DNA of 26,390 bases from Asparagopsis taxiformis (Eukaryota > Rhodophyta > Florideophyceae > Bonnemaisoniales > Bonnemaisoniaceae). The position numbers and the translations under genes are program-made. The stretch lies in contig JALQPE010000361.1 of NCBI GenBank assembly GCA_030407315.1, forward strand, positions 1 to 26,390, given 5' to 3'. Numbering within the stretch: position 1 is the first letter of the stretch; every line of letters begins with the position of its first letter. The notes under the pieces are model-generated. The model made no database searches, was not told the DNA's origin, and saw nothing but the letters and a program-made list of their open reading frames with translations. Below are positions 1-8,157 of this stretch, piece after piece.

Positions 1-592
1 CGACTTTCCGCTAAAGCAGCCGTAAAACACTTTGTCCCTCACAAACGCGTTTCATCTTTCGAATCGCTCGCACATCATCACGAATCGTCGCTGTTGAGTC
101 CATGCGACAGAGTGTTGGAATGATGAGGGCCGGCGAGGAGGATGTTGCTTACCGTTGCTGCAACCAGCAAAGTCGTTTAGCATCCTGGGAGTACTGCAAA
201 AATGTAAGTCGATGGTCAAATCAAGAGCCCGTTTGATAATTGCAATTGGTCATGACTCAGTTTCTGTAAATCCGGCCATAATTCACTGCAGGTGCGAAAA
301 AATTTGGCGAGTGTTGGGTGACTTACACTTTCATGACGAGACGATTGATCTACAGACACTCGTACTCATCATGACGAATAAAAGCACGTGACGAGGACGT
401 GTCCTGTGTAATTGCGCATACACATACGTTTACTCTACTCTTATCTTCCATCCTCAGCGATGGGTTACAACTTTCCAGGCCATCCATGAACGCAAGTCAT
501 GGAAACATGTAGATACATAAACTCCTACAACTTCAAAACAATCACGCTCTCCATTCAACATGGGACACTGCCATATTCAAAAACGGGCAGCG
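1..592. other. Host DNA, no gene recognised
   Basis: No reading frame here has a convincing length, composition or motif. The longest plus-strand frame (155-391) starts on a non-ATG codon and has no recognisable domain. A pyrimidine stretch ending in CAG near 440-457 resembles a splice acceptor, but there is no open frame on its 3' side that would support an exon. It also holds the 3' flank of the minus-strand gene that ends at 593. Confidence 0.5.
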
Positions 593-1408
593 TCATTGCA
601 ACCCATTCTTCTCTTTACATGACAGATACCTCGAAGTAGAAACTCTCAAAGCCTCACGAACGCTTGTAAGAGTACTATTAAGCGAATCCGTTTCTCCTCT
701 CTCATCGCTGACTTCCCTTCTAGCCCTCTCAAGCGCTTTTCTCGCGTTTTCAGCGTTTCTCTCGGCCGCATTTCGTTGCGTGATAGCTCGTCGAAGCCTA
801 TTCCTTAAATCAGAGAGCATACGTCTCATCTGCCTCGTATTACCACCTGGTCTTCTAAGTGCGGCTTCCTTGGCTCTTATAGATCTTTGCAAATCCCATA
901 CCAATCTTTTCTTCGATTCCCAGATTTCTTCCCTTGTCCTCAACTCTTTCTCCGCCGCTTCCTCTCTCTTCACTGCATCCAGTAGTGCCTTTGTCGCGCG
1001 TTGCAGTCGGAGTGTGCATAATTCTTCTTTATTTTGCAGATTCTTCATCTCATCCGCCTCCCTTCCACATTTCCGGTCATCCGGAATTGCTCCAATTGTA
1101 AATGTAGGCCCAGTAGGAATTGGCTTCGTCGGACCTGTATCTATAAATTGAACCGTGGACGTTGCAGTGGTGAAAGTCGCTAGCGATGTAGATGGAACCT
1201 TGGTGGGAGCAGTGGTTGTCGGATGGATACCTGGATTTGTGGTTACTTCGTCTTCTTCTTTGATCACGCTCAGTGATTGACGAAGGCTTGGTAGCACCCC
1301 ATCAAAATTACGTTGTCGTTTGCTGACAACATGTCCCTCACTTCCCAGGCGACTGGACAGTATCAGAGAGAGCAGAATTACCGCTGTAGTGGTGTGGATC
1401 GCGTTCAT
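593..1408 (-). CDS. Putative secreted Thr-rich / coiled-coil protein
   Basis: I do not recognise the family. The frame is open further upstream but only from a GTG; the first ATG is at 1408, about 75 nt downstream of a good TATA box, so I start there (271 aa). Residues 1 to about 22 (MNAIHTTTAVILLSLILSS) look like a signal peptide. Next comes a Thr/Pro/Ser-rich stretch with repeated TTT and PT, probably flexible and possibly O-glycosylated. From about residue 110 to the end there is a highly charged, Arg/Lys/Glu/Ala-rich region with heptad-like spacing, predicted coiled coil. Cysteines flank this coiled coil (KCGRE and ELCTL before it, YLSCKEK at the C-terminus), so disulphide-linked assembly is possible. 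It is intronless as read. Function is unknown; an extracellular or endomembrane structural role is inference only. It is the only intact host-like gene in the window. Confidence 0.7.
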   Translation of the reverse strand: MNAIHTTTAVILLSLILSSRLGSEGHVVSKRQRNFDGVLPSLRQSLSVIKEEDEVTTNPGIHPTTTAPTKVPSTSLATFTTATSTVQFIDTGPTKPIPTGPTFTIGAIPDDRKCGREADEMKNLQNKEELCTLRLQRATKALLDAVKREEAAEKELRTREEIWESKKRLVWDLQRSIRAKEAALRRPGGNTRQMRRMLSDLRNRLRRAITQRNAAERNAENARKALERARREVSDERGETDSLNSTLTSVREALRVSTSRYLSCKEKNGLQ

Positions 1409-1481
1409 GGGTGCCACTAGACTGGACAAACAGTAGTTGAGGTAGAACACGGGAACTGCAACACGGACAGATTCACGCGTT

Positions 1482-1489
1482 CTTATATA
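1482..1489 (-). promoter_or_regulatory. TATA box of the secreted coiled-coil gene
   Basis: On the minus strand the bases read TATATAAG. A start site about 30 nt downstream would lie near 1450 and give a leader of roughly 45 nt before the ATG at 1408. The same TATATAAG octamer precedes the Harbinger transposase gene. Confidence 0.5.
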
Positions 1490-1490
1490 T

Positions 1491-2924
1491 GACGCACGGG
1501 TAGTATGCTCTGTTGGAAATGTGTCAATTACAATCTAGTCATGGCTGTGCGAGTTGGGGTCCGGGTACGAAATATCGGTAAGAATAGCAAGTCAACTGTT
1601 GACAGCAATGGATACAGCAGCCGAAGGAAATTCACGATGGAATGCGCGTCCACATGAATTAATTCTACGCATTATGAGCTCATCGGAAAGAAATGATCGA
1701 AGGGTATCCAAGGATACGCTGCGCTCTGATGGGTAGTCTGCTAGGCCCTACTTGTCGTTTATGAATGGATTGCTGCCATCACATCACATTATGTTAAACA
1801 TTTCACCCATGCTTGCTCTGCATGGACCATAGCGCAATGCCAGCTCTAAAGCCTTGATGTACCTGATGTGCTACTTGCGTCATGTTGGGAGAGATCATTG
1901 GTATAGAGTCCAGTTGTTGATGTATCGCTTACATTGGTGAGAAATGTGCGGTCCTTAACCTTCTCGATTATAACGCTTACTCATGTCAATAAGGTCTTTT
2001 TGTCAAGATGCGACTGGGCAATAAACTCATCTAGAAGCCTCTACATAAATCCAACATGCAATTGTGTGCGGGATAGGCCGTACACATGTATGCATGACGC
2101 AACGTCACTGTGGCTGTACTAAAGAAGAAAGCTGAGAGGGGAGCGTTAGTTATTGTTGCTTTCGAAGTGTATCTGCTGTTATCAATTGGGGTGGCGTGGC
2201 TTTTCTGTTCTATTCCGTTGCGAGCACTGGAGAGTAGTGAAATGGCTCCGCGTGCGCCGCTGTTGTCGCGGTGTAGTAACAGTTGGGTGTGAAGTGTGAA
2301 TCTTTGTGTATAATTAAATGCAATTTTTCTTGTTCTGCAGTGAATGGAAGAGAAGTGCAGTACTCTCAAGTTCATGTTCTACGGTGTATATGCACTTACG
2401 GAACGAGAAAGAGTACAAACGATGGAAACAAAAAAATGCCAGCCCAGCGGTATCAGAATCCAATAATACTGTAGCGTGTTGAAGAAACAGTAAGTTTGAA
2501 GCATGGTACTTGCACCTAGAATGGCACGTCATAATACGCTCAAAAAATAGATTATGTGCTTGCCTGGCCCTTGATTCCACTCTGTTGAGAGAAACTCGGA
2601 GTTTAAAAGGAGGAACACACATGGAGGCTCTACAAATTACTGTGGATATCTCGAACATCAATGCGTCTAGCTCAGCCACTGGTCACCATAACGACGTGCT
2701 GGACGGACGGGGCAGCAAGCATTGGCGGGGTCGATGTGTCGCGAGCTGGGGAAATGTGTTTCATCAGGCGGCTACGATTGGATCAGCGAGAGCTGTTTCA
2801 ATTTAGTAAGGCGACACAGCCCCTTGCGTCTTGACAGTTAGAGGTGAAGATCCTCCTCGGACAACTTTTTGTTCAGATTAACATATGCAACGTGGACACG
2901 TATTGAGCACAATAATAGAGTCCA
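1491..2924. other. Host DNA, no gene assigned
   Basis: This holds only short frames. Two hints of exons were seen. A plus-strand frame at about 2110-2292 encodes a hydrophobic stretch (GALVIVAFEVYLLLSIGVAW) but lacks an ATG and has a stop just upstream. A T-rich tract ending in CAG at 2340 and a GTAAGT at 2489 could bracket a small exon, but every frame between them contains a stop. I make no gene call. Confidence 0.4.
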
Positions 2925-2929
2925 TCACG

Positions 2930-3049
2930 TGTCGGATGATCACCCAGATCATACACTACATTACAGTAGAATACAAAATAGTATTTATACGTTCACCACC
3001 AGACGCCGCCGACGTAGTAAAGAGTTAAGGGACTACTCCTTCAGCAACA
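2930..3049 (+). repeat. 5' LTR of Copia element 1
   Basis: It is 120 bp, TG...CA, and identical to the 3' copy. It contains a TATA-like box TATTTATA at 2982-2989 and the motif AAGGGACTA at 3027-3035, which is also found at a similar place in the element 2 LTR. It is very short for an LTR, leaving little room for U3. Confidence 0.95.
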
Positions 3050-3063
3050 GGTTATGGACCCAG
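3050..3063 (+). promoter_or_regulatory. Primer-binding site (internal fragment of initiator tRNA-Met)
   Basis: The bases immediately after the LTR are GGTTATGGACCCAG. This is the complement of the anticodon stem-loop of initiator tRNA-Met, not of a tRNA 3' end, with one difference from GGTTATGGGCCCAG. Drosophila copia is known to prime from a tRNA-iMet 5' half in this way. Confidence 0.8.
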
Positions 3064-3298
3064 ACTACACCGCGCACCAAAATTTCTCTCCCGAACCCAG
3101 CCCGCATGCTTGATCGCGGCGACCGCACCATCACCACACATCATTGACAGCCGAACACCGGCCTCACGCGCCGACCGCCGCGCCAAATACGCCCAAGCAC
3201 GCTCACGGCACCTCGCAAAAACAGAAGAGATACGAAATCTTGCCACTGATCTCTACCAGCAGGCACTGCTCGAACTTGAACAAGACACGACACGCAAC

Positions 3299-6200
3299 AT
3301 GTCACATCCACAACCCACTCCACCTCCTCCACCCTCCGATCCTAACCCGACACTCCTCTCTTCCCCACTACGGATCGATATACCCATGCTCACCTCTTCC
3401 AACTTAGCTCAATGGTGCAATACAATAGAGTGCCATGCCACCCTCAACGATCTAACACCGTACCTCGAGGATCCTCCTCCGCTAACTCCTACTGACCCTT
3501 ACGCTTTCCGAATCCATCAGCAGAAAACCGCTCTGGCGCGTCTCCTCATACTCCCAAATATCTCACCTGAGATTCTAAGAACCGTGAGCCCATCTGTCCT
3601 CACGAGCCCCACACCCGTCCTCTACCAACACCTCCAGGATAAACTGAAGGCAGTACACCCACGAAATTCGGAAGCTAACCTACGCAGGCGTGCTCACCAA
3701 ATCAAGTACACCCCAGGCACGACGATACAATCATACATCGACCAGCACACCGAATTGCGAGAACAAATGATACAATCGTCATTCCCGAACATAGCAGATG
3801 AACAAACCACCGTTCAGTTTCTACTCAGTGGGTTATACGAAGCACCAGACTACGCCTCCCTGCTTCGCGATCTCGCGAACTACCATCATTTCCATGACGG
3901 AAAACGCCCAAGCCTGGACTTAGTGATCACGATGCTGATAGAGCATGAAAATGCTGCAGCACCAAGCCACAACCCGGATAACCATCCAACACACCCGCCA
4001 TCCCATCCTCCATATGGGCACAACACACCTTCTCCAATGTATTGCCACCCTCCACATCCAATAGGATATCCACCGTTGCATGCACTGACACATCATGGTA
4101 CACAGATGCCATTAACTCCAGCCCCACAGCTGAGACGCAATACACGTTATAACCTTGCCAAACAACGTCAACCACCACGCGACTACAAGGGCCCATGGTG
4201 CACACTTCATGGCAGCAAGAACCACACGACGGAAATGTGTCACACCAGACAACAGTTGCTACTACAGCAGCACAACACACCGTCAACCTCGCCACACGCG
4301 AACTACATGCTGCAATCTCCTCTCACCTTACCGCCTACCCCTCTGGAACAACCGAGGATGCACCATCCCCCATTCCATTCTCCGCAGCCATCCTATGGCA
4401 CCCCACCAACAATGTTGCCCCCATCGCCTGAACAACACAGTTCACTAGCTTTCCCAGCGTACAACCCCGTCGGTGACTCTCCACCACAAGACCAAATAAA
4501 CTTCCCTCCTTCTTATTACCTTCTGGACTCAGGCGCTGCTCCCACACACACTCGTGACCCACAACCCCAAATGACACCGACATCGTCGCAAACCACCACG
4601 GCAACCGGACAGAAAGCGACAATCACACACCAGGGACCTCTAACCATACCTATATCGACCAAAAAGTCTTTGAAGATCCCTCGGGCGGTAGCAATGCCGT
4701 CCGCACAACACAATTTACTGTCAGTGGGACAACTAACCTCCGACAACGACGTCATATTCCAGCGACGAGCGGCTTACATTACAAAGCGACAGCCACCGCC
4801 TCACCCTTCCCAAATCATAGCCACAGCACCATGCAGGGACAATCTCTATTTCCTTCCCACCTCTCCTGTCGCCCCGCATTCCCATCACAACCAATGTAAT
4901 GGAGCACGTTCCCTCCCTCCCCCCTCTTGCGAAAAAAAGCCAAAACAATCCTCCACTTCCACCAAAACAACGGCACCCACCGCACCCCCACGCGCGTACA
5001 AACCCACTGTAACTAAGCCGCGACCATTTCGTCTTACAGCTCACCATGAGACGAAACAGAACAACAATCGACCGGCCACATCGGTCACAGTACCACCCAA
5101 AACACCAAGAAAGGTCACCTTCTCCAGCCCACTTACATCCACCGCACCGAGCCAAAGCACAGACACCACTCATCAAACAATCAAGAATTCCCACCCTTCC
5201 TCCGAGAATAGGCACAAATCCACACGCACAGAAGACACTGAACTCCCTGCGACGCCAACCCCACCACGACGCATACAACACCCAACAAAAATCGTCAGCC
5301 CCTTGTCCAGCACGATACAGGACGCCACTCCCGACAAGAATAAAGAATCTGGCACTAAAGCAACCCCCACACAGCTCACATTACCGCTCCGTCCACAGCC
5401 GACAACCACGCCATCACAAATCGTACAAGATTATCATGAATGGCACATCCGACTTGGACATCTTCACCCCGCTCGCATACAACAATTAGCCGTCCGAAGG
5501 CTCGTCACAGGCCTCCCCAACACGCTCAAATCACCACCACCCAAACTGACGTGCACCGGATGTGCTCTCGGCAAACAGACATCAGCTCCATTTCGACCAC
5601 GAGCGCGCACGGCACCCCTTTGTGCACACATCCATACTGATGTCTGCGGCCCGTTCAACCCCCCATCCATCCACAAGAACCGCTACTTTGCCACCTTCCT
5701 CGACGAACATAGCCGCTTCTTACATGTTCATCTAGCCCCTCAGAAAAACAAAGCTGCGGCACACATACAACAATATATCGATCGCATCCACACACTAACT
5801 CCTCTACGCGTCACTGACGTTACCATGGATAACGCAAAAGAGTACTTCAGTCATTCCCTCCAACAATATTTCCACTCGCAGCATATCACAACACACGCCA
5901 CTATACCGCACAGCCCCCAAGAGAACGCGCTCGCGGAACGCATCAATCGCAGTCTCATGGACACAACACGCTCCCTCCTGATTACATCAGGACTCCCATT
6001 CATACTATGGGACTATGCCCTGCACGCAGCCGTTGACCACCATAATCATTCACCCCATGCGGCTCATGGTAAAACGCCTATATCATTATGGACTGGCCAG
6101 ACGCCTGACGTCACCACCTTCCTCAAGTTTGGTCAACTTGGCCATGTTCACGACCGCAAACCACGAACAAAACTTGAGCCTCGCGCACAACTCCTACATT

Positions 6201-7966
6201 ACGTAGGCCGTCTCGACTCTCACCATTATCATCTCTATGATCCTAAAACGGGCAAAATTAGCCGCTGTCGCATAGCAGACTTCAAAAGGTATGATCCCAA
6301 TACAGATCCATACGTCACATACCACACTACCCAAGCTGCACCTGCCCTTGCACCTACTACAACCCACACCCTACCCCCAACTACCTCGTTCAGCCATCCC
6401 AAAACGCTGTCAGCGGCCAGAAAGGCACCGGACGCAGATGAATGGGCCATCTCCTGGAACGCGGAATTGGACTCACTAGAACGCCGCGGCACGCTCACAT
6501 ACATTCCACATACACAACTGCCACCTAACACAAAACTTCTACCGGTCAAAATGGTTCTTAAAACCAAAGTGGACGGCAACGGTATCCCCATCTCCCGCAA
6601 AACCAGGTGTAACCTTCGCGGCGACTTACAGAAACCTCACGAGCACTATGATCCGGACACAATCACATCCCCAGTTGCAGACAGAGATGCAATCCGACTT
6701 GCACTCGCCATTTCCGCTGCACACAATTATGAGGTACACCATTGGGACATAGAATCAGCCTTTTTACATGAGACGTTTGGAACCGACAAGCCACTTTACA
6801 TACACCAGCCACAACGCTTTGACGGCACCTACAAGTATCCCGGTCACATCTGCAAAGTGACTGGCAATATGTACGGTGCCAAACAAGCGTGCAGCACATT
6901 CACACGTGGATTATCACAGCACCTGGAAATGCACAACTTCACACGCTTATCCAGTGAAAGCTGCACATTCCTCCTACGATCCAAAACACACCCAGACAAC
7001 TTTGTCTTTTTTGTTATCACAATTGATGACTTTCTAGTGGTATCCAATTGCTCCCGGCTGCGTGAAACAGCCAAGCAACAACTAGAGTCCAAATACGTCA
7101 TCAAAGACCTCGGACCTGTCAAACACATCCTCGGATGGAAAGTTAATCGCGACAATACCGGCATTCACGTCAGTCAACCCGCATACATTGCAACGCTGCT
7201 CCAAAGCTTTGGACTCACAGGTGCAAAACCAGCAAGTTCTCCTGTCGCCTCCGATATACTCAATACCACAAAACACTTGAGCGAACCACTCGACACAAGC
7301 AAGTTTAACTACACGTCACTCGTAGGTAGTCTTCGCTATCTGGCCGATTCCACACGTCCAGACATCTCCTATATCACGGGATTCCTCGGCCGCTATAGCC
7401 ACAACCCGACCAAACTCCACTGGCAAGCGGGACTCCGAGTCCTCAGATACCTCAAGGACACGCCTAATCAAGGCCTCCACTACCGAACACAATTCCAAAG
7501 CTCGCTTAAGGCATTCTCCGACAGCGACTTTGCCACTTGTGAATCTACTCGACGATCAACGTCCGGCACGGTAATTATGTACAACGACGTCCCCATTGCA
7601 TGGCAGTCAAAAAGGCAGAAATTCGTAGCACCAAGCACTTGGGCTGCGGAATACGTCGCGGGCTATCACACCGCCCAGCACGTCATATGTATTCGCCATC
7701 TACTCGCCGATCTACAACACCCAGAACAAAAACCTACTCCGCTCTTCATGGATAACGCCGGAGCAGTCATAACAGCCAACACGCCACATCCCACGCCCAA
7801 ATCCAAACATATTGATGTGAAGTACCATTACCTCAAAGAACAAATAGCACGCAGCCGCATCGACTTACAACACATACCATCTACCAACAACGCTGCAGAC
7901 GTTCTGACAAAGGCCTTGAAGCCGGCACAATACCGTCAACAAGTCAAATTACTACGGCTTACTTAA
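3299..7966 (+). CDS. Gag-Pol polyprotein of Copia element 1
   Basis: The frame is open from 3110 but only from TTG; the first ATG is at 3299, giving 1555 aa (numbers below count from it). Gag is followed by a variant zinc knuckle at about 301-315 (CTLHGSKNHTTEMC, pattern CX2HX4HX4C). The protease has LLDSGA with Asp near 410. A Pro/Thr/Lys-rich linker of about 180 residues follows. Integrase has an H-H-C-C finger (WHIRLGH, CTGCALGK) and D781, D844, E880 with a D35E spacing. RT has the first Asp in HWDIESAF (about 1150) and the catalytic pair in ITIDDFLV (1243-1244), with Thr where Tyr of YVDD is expected. RNase H has SDSDFA, AAEY, MDNAGA and AADVLTK. No frameshift separates gag from pol. The coding strand is C-rich and G-poor. 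Gag would assemble the particle; Pol copies and inserts the RNA. Confidence 0.95.
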   Translation: MSHPQPTPPPPPSDPNPTLLSSPLRIDIPMLTSSNLAQWCNTIECHATLNDLTPYLEDPPPLTPTDPYAFRIHQQKTALARLLILPNISPEILRTVSPSVLTSPTPVLYQHLQDKLKAVHPRNSEANLRRRAHQIKYTPGTTIQSYIDQHTELREQMIQSSFPNIADEQTTVQFLLSGLYEAPDYASLLRDLANYHHFHDGKRPSLDLVITMLIEHENAAAPSHNPDNHPTHPPSHPPYGHNTPSPMYCHPPHPIGYPPLHALTHHGTQMPLTPAPQLRRNTRYNLAKQRQPPRDYKGPWCTLHGSKNHTTEMCHTRQQLLLQQHNTPSTSPHANYMLQSPLTLPPTPLEQPRMHHPPFHSPQPSYGTPPTMLPPSPEQHSSLAFPAYNPVGDSPPQDQINFPPSYYLLDSGAAPTHTRDPQPQMTPTSSQTTTATGQKATITHQGPLTIPISTKKSLKIPRAVAMPSAQHNLLSVGQLTSDNDVIFQRRAAYITKRQPPPHPSQIIATAPCRDNLYFLPTSPVAPHSHHNQCNGARSLPPPSCEKKPKQSSTSTKTTAPTAPPRAYKPTVTKPRPFRLTAHHETKQNNNRPATSVTVPPKTPRKVTFSSPLTSTAPSQSTDTTHQTIKNSHPSSENRHKSTRTEDTELPATPTPPRRIQHPTKIVSPLSSTIQDATPDKNKESGTKATPTQLTLPLRPQPTTTPSQIVQDYHEWHIRLGHLHPARIQQLAVRRLVTGLPNTLKSPPPKLTCTGCALGKQTSAPFRPRARTAPLCAHIHTDVCGPFNPPSIHKNRYFATFLDEHSRFLHVHLAPQKNKAAAHIQQYIDRIHTLTPLRVTDVTMDNAKEYFSHSLQQYFHSQHITTHATIPHSPQENALAERINRSLMDTTRSLLITSGLPFILWDYALHAAVDHHNHSPHAAHGKTPISLWTGQTPDVTTFLKFGQLGHVHDRKPRTKLEPRAQLLHYVGRLDSHHYHLYDPKTGKISRCRIADFKRYDPNTDPYVTYHTTQAAPALAPTTTHTLPPTTSFSHPKTLSAARKAPDADEWAISWNAELDSLERRGTLTYIPHTQLPPNTKLLPVKMVLKTKVDGNGIPISRKTRCNLRGDLQKPHEHYDPDTITSPVADRDAIRLALAISAAHNYEVHHWDIESAFLHETFGTDKPLYIHQPQRFDGTYKYPGHICKVTGNMYGAKQACSTFTRGLSQHLEMHNFTRLSSESCTFLLRSKTHPDNFVFFVITIDDFLVVSNCSRLRETAKQQLESKYVIKDLGPVKHILGWKVNRDNTGIHVSQPAYIATLLQSFGLTGAKPASSPVASDILNTTKHLSEPLDTSKFNYTSLVGSLRYLADSTRPDISYITGFLGRYSHNPTKLHWQAGLRVLRYLKDTPNQGLHYRTQFQSSLKAFSDSDFATCESTRRSTSGTVIMYNDVPIAWQSKRQKFVAPSTWAAEYVAGYHTAQHVICIRHLLADLQHPEQKPTPLFMDNAGAVITANTPHPTPKSKHIDVKYHYLKEQIARSRIDLQHIPSTNNAADVLTKALKPAQYRQQVKLLRLT

Positions 7967-7974
7967 TCATGACG

Positions 7975-7996
7975 CGCGGCGACTGTCGGATGATCA
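7975..7996 (+). promoter_or_regulatory. CGCGGCGAC motif fused to an internal copy of the LTR start
   Basis: CGCGGCGACTG occupies 7975-7985, and from 7984 the 13 bases TGTCGGATGATCA match the first 13 bases of this element's LTR exactly. The true 3' LTR begins 49 nt later at 8033. The bases directly before the LTR (gtaatccttcg) are not purine-rich, so this block may take the place of a polypurine tract. Element 2 has the same arrangement with its own LTR start. Confidence 0.6.
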
Positions 7997-8032
7997 ATCC
8001 ATCTTTTCGCGTCAAGCTACCGTAATCCTTCG

Positions 8033-8152
8033 TGTCGGATGATCACCCAGATCATACACTACATTACAGTAGAATACAAAATAGTATTTATACGTTCACC
8101 ACCAGACGCCGCCGACGTAGTAAAGAGTTAAGGGACTACTCCTTCAGCAACA
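8033..8152 (+). repeat. 3' LTR of Copia element 1
   Basis: It is base-for-base identical to the 5' LTR at 2930-3049 and is followed by the target duplication tcacg. Confidence 0.95.
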
Positions 8153-8157
8153 TCACG

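Larger units (their letters stand above)
2930..8152 (+). mobile_element. Copia LTR retrotransposon, element 1 (complete)
   Basis: Two identical 120-bp direct repeats starting TGTCGGATGA and ending CAGCAACA bound the element. They are flanked by the 5-bp target site duplication tcacg (2925-2929 and 8153-8157), the size expected for Copia. Inside are a primer-binding site, a leader, one uninterrupted gag-pol frame with the order Gag, protease, integrase, RT, RNase H (the Copia order), and a short 3' region. LTR identity and the open frame indicate a recent insertion that may be autonomous. It resembles element 2 in this window in motifs and layout and is probably of the GalEa/PyRE1G1-like Copia group known from red algae and crustaceans; that group name is from memory and needs a tree. 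Confidence 0.95.

Noticed and set aside
155..391. 78-codon plus-strand frame
   Set aside because: Non-ATG start, no motif, no promoter or neighbour that supports it.
780..1151. 123-codon plus-strand frame opposite the secreted coiled-coil gene
   Set aside because: It is antisense to the better-supported gene and has no recognisable features.
2341..2488. Possible small exon between a CAG acceptor and a GTAAGT donor
   Set aside because: All frames contain stops and there are no partner exons, so chance matches are more likely.
3110..3298. N-terminal extension of the element 1 gag-pol frame
   Set aside because: It opens on TTG and covers the leader with the CGGCGAC motif; the first ATG is at 3299, which also fits the start in element 2.
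4733..5281. 182-codon minus-strand frame inside element 1
   Set aside because: It is the shadow of the C-rich Pro/Thr linker on the opposite strand; its Gly/Cys/Trp-rich product is an artefact of that composition.
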